Source: Pseudomonadota bacterium (GTDB taxonomy: Bacteria; Pseudomonadota; Alphaproteobacteria; UBA8366; JADFVY01). Taken from it: 9,610 nucleotides of DNA. Made by a program: the position numbers and the translations under genes. Positions 6,083-9,610 of this stretch are shown one piece after another. Where the stretch lies: the NCBI GenBank assembly GCA_015222795.1, contig JADFVY010000529.1:1-9610 (forward strand), read 5' to 3'. Under the pieces are notes generated by a model, which was given only the letters and a program-made list of their open reading frames with translations, searched no databases and was not told the DNA's origin. Every line of letters starts with the position of its first letter. The first letter of the stretch is position 1.

Positions 6083-6896
6083 CACTATCATTTTCTACCA
6101 CCAACCGAACGCCGCCGGCACTCAAATGCTCCGCGATATCGGCGGGCGGCGCGGCATCGGTGTACAGCGCGTCGATCTCCGACACATGGGCGAATCGGAT
6201 CATCGCGTCGCCGTGGAATTTGCTGCCATCCACCACGACAAACCGCTGGCGGGCGATCTCCATGGCGACCAGCGAGACCTGGACGTCACGGTAATCGTAG
6301 TCCAGCATCTGGCCGTCATGGTCTATGGCGCCGATGCCGAAAACGCCGTACTGGACGCGAAAATCCCGCAGGAATCCGGCTGTCGCCTCGCCGGTTACGG
6401 CGCGGTCCCGGTTGCGGACCATGCCGCCCGCCAGGACGATCTCGAAGTCCGTATTCTCGCAGAAAATGGAGGCCACGACGATGTGGTTGGTAATGATGCG
6501 CAAGCCGCGATGCCCAACCAGGGCCTCGCATACAGCCTCCACCGTGGTGCCGATATCCATGAAGACAGAGCTGTTGTCGGGGATGTCGCGGGCCACCGCG
6601 GCGGCGACCCGCCGCTTCTCGTCCGCGTGGCGAACGCGCCGGTTGGTATAGGCCAGCCTGTCGGTGCCCGGCGGCAGCCCGGCGCCGCCATGATAGCGCT
6701 CCAGCAGGTTGCGGCGGCTTAGCTCGATGACCTCTCGGCGGATCGTCTGGGCCGAAACGCCGAGCCGTTCCGCCATCGATTCGATTGAGGCGAAACCGCT
6801 TTCGCGCACGGCGCGGATAACCGCGTCCTGGCGTTTTGTCAGCCCGTCATCGTCGATCTTCTTCAAACCGATCTCCCTGAGCATGGGAATTATCAT
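6075..6896 (-). CDS. glpR: DeoR-family transcriptional repressor, GlpR-like
   Basis: A 273-residue DeoR-family regulator. The N-terminal winged helix-turn-helix spans about 20-70 (SIESMAERLGVSAQTIRREV, then LLERYHGGA). The C-terminal sugar-phosphate sensor domain carries DIGTT (114-118), LAGG (145-148), RNRDRAVTGEAT (151-162) and FGIGAIDHDGQMLDYDY. From memory this follows E. coli GlpR closely (DIGTTPEAV, ILAGG, GISGIDSDGSLLEFDY, YTDAPPP versus YTDAAPP here). GlpR releases DNA on binding glycerol-3-phosphate, so that is the likely inducer. The gene precedes the ugp-type genes on the same strand, and palindromes at 6930-6949 and 6061-6082 are the likely operators, giving autorepression and control of the transporter. 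The start is uncertain: ATG 6896 falls very close to the predicted transcription start, ATG 6884 is also in frame, and TTG 6866 has an AGGGAG 6 bases upstream and matches the usual GlpR N-terminus better. Confidence 0.9.
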   Translation of the reverse strand: MIIPMLREIGLKKIDDDGLTKRQDAVIRAVRESGFASIESMAERLGVSAQTIRREVIELSRRNLLERYHGGAGLPPGTDRLAYTNRRVRHADEKRRVAAAVARDIPDNSSVFMDIGTTVEAVCEALVGHRGLRIITNHIVVASIFCENTDFEIVLAGGMVRNRDRAVTGEATAGFLRDFRVQYGVFGIGAIDHDGQMLDYDYRDVQVSLVAMEIARQRFVVVDGSKFHGDAMIRFAHVSEIDALYTDAAPPADIAEHLSAGGVRLVVENDSEM

Positions 6897-6907
6897 CCCT
6901 TAAACCA

Positions 6908-6937
6908 AGTATAACCTGAATAAGGATGATTTGTAAA
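6908..6937 (-). promoter_or_regulatory. Candidate sigma-70 promoter of the glpR-like gene
   Basis: On the minus strand, TTTACA (6932-6937) as -35 and TATACT (6908-6913) as -10 are separated by 18 bases, a good match to the housekeeping consensus. The -35 box lies inside the inverted repeat at 6930-6949, so a bound repressor would block RNA polymerase. Transcription would start near 6901, only a few bases before ATG 6896. Confidence 0.55.
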
Positions 6938-6949
6938 CTATCTTACAAA
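6930..6949. promoter_or_regulatory. Candidate GlpR-like operator upstream of the regulator gene
   Basis: A perfect inverted repeat, TTTGTAA and TTACAAA around a 6-base spacer. It overlaps the -35 box of the predicted regulator promoter and shares TGTAA-N6-TTACA with the copy at 6061-6082. Autorepression by the DeoR-family protein is the simplest reading. Confidence 0.65.
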
Positions 6950-6994
6950 AACTCCGGCTGACGGCATGGATGGATGGTCGTGGCTCTCATGATC

Positions 6995-7026
6995 GTGACA
7001 GTACCCGCCGCCCGTTTCGGTATAGG
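6995..7026 (+). promoter_or_regulatory. Weak candidate promoter of the merF unit with long spacer
   Basis: GTGACA (6995-7000) and TATAGG (7021-7026) are 20 bases apart. Spacers of 19-20 bases are typical of promoters controlled by MerR-family activators, which would suit a mercury gene. Between them lies only an imperfect dyad (TACC at 7002-7005 and GGTA at 7019-7022). No merR gene is in the window. This is a weak call. Confidence 0.25.
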
Positions 7027-7035
7027 GTGCTGAAA

Positions 7036-7053
7036 CGATTGGGCATCCAATCG
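7036..7053. repeat. Perfect inverted repeat in the merF leader
   Basis: CGATTGG and CCAATCG (7-base arms) flank a 4-base spacer, ending 35 bases before the proposed merF start. It could be a small regulator's operator or an mRNA hairpin; nothing else identifies it. Confidence 0.4.
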
Positions 7054-7088
7054 ACGCCACGGGGTGACAAATTTCCGGGATGAATGCG

Positions 7089-7328
7089 ATGAAAGACAAG
7101 AAATTCCTGCGAGTCGGGTTGGTTGGAACCGGGATTGCCGCGATTTGCTGCTTTACACCGGCACTGGTGCTGTTGCTGGGGGCGCTGGGCATGTCGGCGC
7201 TGGTTGGGTGGTGGCTGGATCTGATCCTGTTCCCGGCGATGGCGGTATTCATGGGCGTCGCCGCATATGGATTTTATCTGCGCCGCCGCGCCGGCGCGGG
7301 GATTGCCGCCGGGGCCGAGGGTGATTAA
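7089..7328 (+). CDS. merF: MerF-type mercuric ion transport protein, lacking the C-terminal cysteine pair
   Basis: A 79-residue protein with two membrane helices. It matches MerF, a small inner-membrane protein that carries Hg(II) into the cytoplasm for reduction, over nearly its whole length: FLRVGLVGTGIAAICCFTPA, then LVLLLGALGMSALVGWW and LILFPAMAVFMGVAAYGFYL. The vicinal Cys20-Cys21 in the first helix, which bind Hg(II), are present. The classic protein also has a second cysteine pair near its C-terminus (Cys71-Cys72); here the tail is AGAGIAAGAEGD with no cysteine. I chose ATG 7089 because GGGA (7077-7080) lies 8 bases upstream and the N-terminus then matches MerF (MKD); an in-frame ATG at 7080 is possible. 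The gene diverges from the glpR-like gene and lies 30 bases before a CPVC membrane protein gene, probably one transcript. There is no merA, merP, merT or merR in the window, so function in resistance is inferred. Confidence 0.83.
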   Translation: MKDKKFLRVGLVGTGIAAICCFTPALVLLLGALGMSALVGWWLDLILFPAMAVFMGVAAYGFYLRRRAGAGIAAGAEGD

Positions 7329-7358
7329 ATACTCTTGGGAAAGGGAAAACCTGAACCG

Positions 7359-7790
7359 ATGCAGCATGTAACGCCGAAAAGGATTGCCGCGGGGATCGCC
7401 GTGGCCATTGTCAGTTTTGTCCTGCTCGGCACGGTCGCCGCCCTGTGGGACAATCCGTTCTTCGTGCGCATGACACCGGCCGGCGGCTGGGAAATCGCCA
7501 TGCTGGGCGCGATGTCCGCGATCTCGGGCGTCTATGTCGCCATCCGGCGGCCGTTCTGTTCGGTCACGGGCGCGGGGGCGGGCGGCATCCTGGCCTTCCT
7601 TGGCGTCGCCTGCCCGGTATGCAACAAAATCCTGTTCCTGATCTTCGGCGGCGAACTCCTGATGACATATTTCGAGCCCGTCCGCATCTATGTCGCCGCC
7701 GTCGGCGCCCTGTTGATCGGCTGGTTCACGATACGCGAATACCTCCTGATCCGCCGCCAATCGGAACCCGAGGCAGCGCCCGCAGAATAG
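7359..7790 (+). CDS. Small four-helix membrane protein with CPVC motif, function unknown
   Basis: A 143-residue protein that I cannot assign to a named family. Four hydrophobic segments are visible: about 9-30, 45-63, 66-98 and 108-125, with a charged tail (REYLLIRRQSEPEAAPAE). The third segment begins with Cys67 and holds the motif Cys85-Pro-Val-Cys88-Asn-Lys, a CXXC redox or metal-binding pair with the proline pattern of thioredoxin-like and soft-metal sites. It begins 30 bases after merF on the same strand. Its three cysteines could take part in mercury or other thiophilic metal handling, perhaps making up for the missing cysteine pair of this MerF; that is inference. ATG 7359 is the likely start, though its AAGGGA is 12 bases away; an in-frame TTG at 7335 would add eight residues. 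The gene is followed by a long inverted repeat. Confidence 0.75.
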   Translation: MQHVTPKRIAAGIAVAIVSFVLLGTVAALWDNPFFVRMTPAGGWEIAMLGAMSAISGVYVAIRRPFCSVTGAGAGGILAFLGVACPVCNKILFLIFGGELLMTYFEPVRIYVAAVGALLIGWFTIREYLLIRRQSEPEAAPAE

Positions 7791-7857
7791 AAGGCACATG
7801 CCTGAAAACCGGTGTCGCCGTGTATCCCTCCCGAGGCCCTGCCGCGCGCAGCGCCTT

Positions 7858-7958
7858 AAGTGTAAGGGGATGTGGGGATGAAGGGGGATGGGGGGAGAAA
7901 ACCCGATATCGAGACTGCTCCCCCCATCCCCCCTTTATCCCCACATCCCCTTATTCTT
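7858..7958. repeat. Long near-perfect inverted repeat with G-quadruplex-capable arms
   Basis: The core arms, 7864-7897 and 7918-7952, match over about 34 positions with one extra base and one mismatch, around a 20-base loop. Weaker pairing extends to 7858 and 7958. The left arm carries GGGG, GGGG, GGGGG and GGGGGG separated by 4, 5 and 2 bases, a textbook G-quadruplex motif on the plus strand; the right arm carries its counterpart on the minus strand. It lies between the CPVC gene and lctP, both plus strand, and could end the first transcript, although no clean U-run follows (TTATTCTTG). It may also belong to a dispersed intergenic repeat family. Confidence 0.85.
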
Positions 7959-8027
7959 GAATCGTCACCCTTTGGAATGCGCTTCGCGGGGTTGCGTCTC
8001 CGTAGTTTTCCTGTAATCGGTGTTCGA

Positions 8028-8054
8028 GCCCGCCTGTAAAAAAACCTGGCGGGC
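8028..8054 (+). repeat. Perfect hairpin in the lctP leader
   Basis: GCCCGCC (8028-8034) pairs perfectly with GGCGGGC (8048-8054) around a 13-base A-rich loop, ending 25 bases before the lctP start. It could be a leader hairpin or an operator. The bases after it (GCAATTATCTGG) do not form a terminator tail. Confidence 0.45.
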
Positions 8055-8079
8055 GCAATTATCTGGGCGAGGGAGAGGT

Positions 8080-9525
8080 ATGCAGGCCGGTTTGTCGATT
8101 CTGCCGCTGGCGCTGGTTCTGGTGCTGCTGGCGACGCGCCGCGTGACGCTGGCCTCGGCGGGGTTGGTGGCGCTGGTCACCACGTTGCCGGCGGTGATCT
8201 ATCTGCGCGGCGCGGACGGGCTGGCCGGTTTCCTGTGGATCGAGAGCCTGAAGGGCGCCTGGGTTTCCTGGCAGGGGCTTTCGGTGATCTTCGCCGGCGT
8301 GGTGTTTCACCAGGTGTTGCATCGCCGGCCCGCCGGGGAATCGAAAAACGGCGCCGATACGGACATCCATCGCGGGGCCTTCGCGGCGGCCTTTCTGTTC
8401 GGCGTTTTCGTCGAGACCGCGGTGGGCTTTGGCGTCGGCACCATCGTCGCGGTCATGGGGCTGATGCGGCTGGGGCTTTCCGGACCGGCCGCCGCCGCCC
8501 TGTCGGTGTTCAGCCAGATCCTGGTGCCCTGGGGCGCGATGGCGATCGGCACGAGGATCGGCGCGGGATTGCTGGGGGTCGAGGTGGAGGCGCTGGGCAC
8601 GCGCACCGCCGAGGTCACGGCGATGACCCTGCCGTTCCTGCTGCCCTTCTTCTGGGGGCTGTTGCGCGCCGCCGGGGTGACGCCGCGGCCCGTGAATATC
8701 GCCATCGATACCCTGTTGATCCTGGCGATGGGCGGGCTGCTGATTGCGGTAAACCGCTATCTGGCGGTCGAGCTGGGCGGGCTGCTGGCGCCGGGCGTCC
8801 TGGCCGTGGCGGTGACGGCGCCCAGGCTGCTGCGAAGTCGCGCCTATACGGTGAGGCTGATCGGCGATATCTGGCCCTATCTGCTGCTGGCAGGGTCGCT
8901 GCTGGCGACCCGGCTGGTTCCCGGCCTTCCCGGCCTGTTGCATTCCGCGCTGGATTTGCGGCCCTTCGAGGGCATGCCCGCCTTCCCCGTTCTCTATCAT
9001 GCCAGCTTCTGGCTGATGGTCACCGCCGCCATCGCGGCCCCGGCAAGCCTCTGGCGCGGCGGGTTAGGCCCGCTGTTGCGCGACAGCCTCCGCATGTCAC
9101 GCACGCCGCTGCTGGTCACCCTGTTCTTCGTTGTTCAGGCGCAATGGATGCTGGAATCCGGCGCGGCGAACGCGTTGGGCGCCGCCTGGCAGTCAGTGGC
9201 GGGTGACTTCTCGGTGCTGGCGGCGCCGCTGTTCTCGGCCGCCATCGCCGCCCCGTCGGGCAGCAACACCGCGGCAATCGCCATGATGATGCCGGTAATG
9301 GCGCCGATCGCGGTGCAGACCGGGGTTTCGATGCTGACGGTGGTGGCGATCCAGAACATCGCCGGCGGCCTGTCGACCATGCTGTCGCCGGGCCGCATCG
9401 CACTGGCCGCCGGTCTTGCCGGGCTGCAGGGCCAGGAGACGGTGGTCTATCGCCAGATGCTGCCGGTCACCGCCGCGATCCTCGGTGCGCCGATTCTGGT
9501 CCTGGCGGTTCTTGCGTTTTTCTAG
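8080..9525 (+). CDS. lctP: L-lactate permease (LctP) family transporter
   Basis: A 481-residue, very hydrophobic inner-membrane protein of the lactate/glycolate permease family, which takes up L-lactate, D-lactate or glycolate with protons. Family features are FGVFVETAVGFGVGTIVAVMG (about 106-126), FSQILVPWGAMAIGT, the central DIWPYLLLAGSLLATR, and the C-terminal AAPSGSNTAAIAMMMPVMAP followed by IQNIAGGLSTMLSPGRIALA and GLQGQETVVYRQMLP, equivalent to the GSNTxSN and SMLAPAKI blocks of LctP/GlcA. It is somewhat shorter than E. coli LctP (about 550 residues). I chose ATG 8080, which has GGGAG just upstream and begins at the first hydrophobic helix; an upstream in-frame ATG at 8020 would add a non-hydrophobic leader that overlaps a hairpin. 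No lactate dehydrogenase gene is next to it in the window. Long inverted repeats lie on both sides. The substrate is inferred from the family. Confidence 0.88.
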   Translation: MQAGLSILPLALVLVLLATRRVTLASAGLVALVTTLPAVIYLRGADGLAGFLWIESLKGAWVSWQGLSVIFAGVVFHQVLHRRPAGESKNGADTDIHRGAFAAAFLFGVFVETAVGFGVGTIVAVMGLMRLGLSGPAAAALSVFSQILVPWGAMAIGTRIGAGLLGVEVEALGTRTAEVTAMTLPFLLPFFWGLLRAAGVTPRPVNIAIDTLLILAMGGLLIAVNRYLAVELGGLLAPGVLAVAVTAPRLLRSRAYTVRLIGDIWPYLLLAGSLLATRLVPGLPGLLHSALDLRPFEGMPAFPVLYHASFWLMVTAAIAAPASLWRGGLGPLLRDSLRMSRTPLLVTLFFVVQAQWMLESGAANALGAAWQSVAGDFSVLAAPLFSAAIAAPSGSNTAAIAMMMPVMAPIAVQTGVSMLTVVAIQNIAGGLSTMLSPGRIALAAGLAGLQGQETVVYRQMLPVTAAILGAPILVLAVLAFF

Positions 9526-9532
9526 TTAACCG

Positions 9533-9610
9533 GCACCAGCCCGCTCCCCCACCCGGCCACCCACAGTGTACGATACCGATGGGTGGCCGGGTGGGGGAGC
9601 GGGCTGGTGC
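9533..9610. repeat. Perfect 31-base inverted repeat after lctP, possible terminator, at window edge
   Basis: Arms 9533-9563 and 9580-9610 are exact reverse complements around a 16-base loop, starting 7 bases after the lctP stop. The right arm has GGG, GGG, GGGGG and GGG separated by 5, 1 and 3 bases, again a G-quadruplex motif. The window ends exactly at the last paired base, so a U-run or further pairing cannot be seen. It could be the lctP terminator or a member of the same kind of repeat as 7858-7958. Confidence 0.85.

Larger units (their letters stand above)
7791..8079. other. Intergenic region between the CPVC gene and lctP
   Basis: This 289-base stretch holds the long inverted repeat at 7858-7958 and a small hairpin at 8028-8054. 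I see no credible gene: the short frames crossing it have no start signals or family features. No convincing -35/-10 pair for lctP could be placed; TGTAAT at 8012-8017 is the best -10 candidate, but TTGCGT at 7992-7997 is only 14 bases away. Confidence 0.6.

Noticed and set aside
6987..7799. A 270-codon minus-strand frame opposite merF and the CPVC gene.
   Set aside because: The plus-strand products are coherent membrane proteins with a recognised family (MerF); the minus-strand translation is a low-complexity shadow.
8020..8079. A 20-residue N-terminal extension of lctP from ATG 8020.
   Set aside because: It has no ribosome site, would run through a hairpin and is not hydrophobic; ATG 8080 has GGGAG just upstream and starts at the first helix.
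8059..9000. A 313-codon minus-strand frame opposite lctP.
   Set aside because: Gln/Arg/His-rich shadow of a membrane protein gene; no motif or start signal.
1..9610. Mobile element, prophage, CRISPR, tRNA or toxin-antitoxin content.
   Set aside because: No transposase, integrase, regularly spaced direct repeats, cloverleaf or paired small genes were seen. The long inverted repeats do not enclose a transposase gene and lack clear target-site duplications.

Overview
The window looks like chromosomal DNA of a GC-rich proteobacterium. The gene families, the MttB-type methyltransferase and the GC-rich codon use fit an alphaproteobacterium (perhaps a Rhodospirillales-like lineage), but this is inference and no marker gene settles it. 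There is no tRNA, rRNA, CRISPR array, transposase or phage gene.

Left two thirds (1-6950), all on the minus strand. Read in the direction of transcription, the order is: a GlpR-like DeoR-family repressor (6896-6075), a UgpC-type ABC ATPase (6031-4961), a UgpB-type periplasmic binding protein (4880-3591), two UgpA/UgpE-type permeases (3521-2640 and 2643-1819), and a cytoplasmic endonuclease/exonuclease/phosphatase (EEP) family hydrolase (1822-971). After about 100 bases comes the N-terminal two thirds or so of a trimethylamine methyltransferase (MttB) family protein, cut by the window start. The three genes ugpA-ugpE-EEP are joined by two 4-base ATGA overlaps, so the hydrolase is part of the transport unit. 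The repressor and the transporter point to glycerol-3-phosphate or glycerophosphodiester uptake. The EEP enzyme is a candidate replacement for the UgpQ phosphodiesterase. The MttB protein suggests a further route for methylated amines, such as choline or betaine released from glycerophosphocholine. Matching inverted repeats (TGTAA-N6-TTACA) lie upstream of the repressor gene and upstream of ugpC, and are probably the repressor's operators. Strong hairpins flank ugpB on both sides.

Middle (6950-7800), plus strand: a two-gene unit with a MerF-type mercury transport protein that lacks the usual C-terminal cysteine pair, followed by a four-helix membrane protein of unknown function with a CPVC motif.

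Right (7800-9610), plus strand: an L-lactate permease (LctP) family gene. It is bracketed by two long inverted repeats (7858-7958 and 9533-9610) whose arms each contain four runs of G, so they could form either long hairpins or G-quadruplexes. Apart from these repeats and small hairpins, the 289-base gap at 7791-8079 holds no gene I can support.
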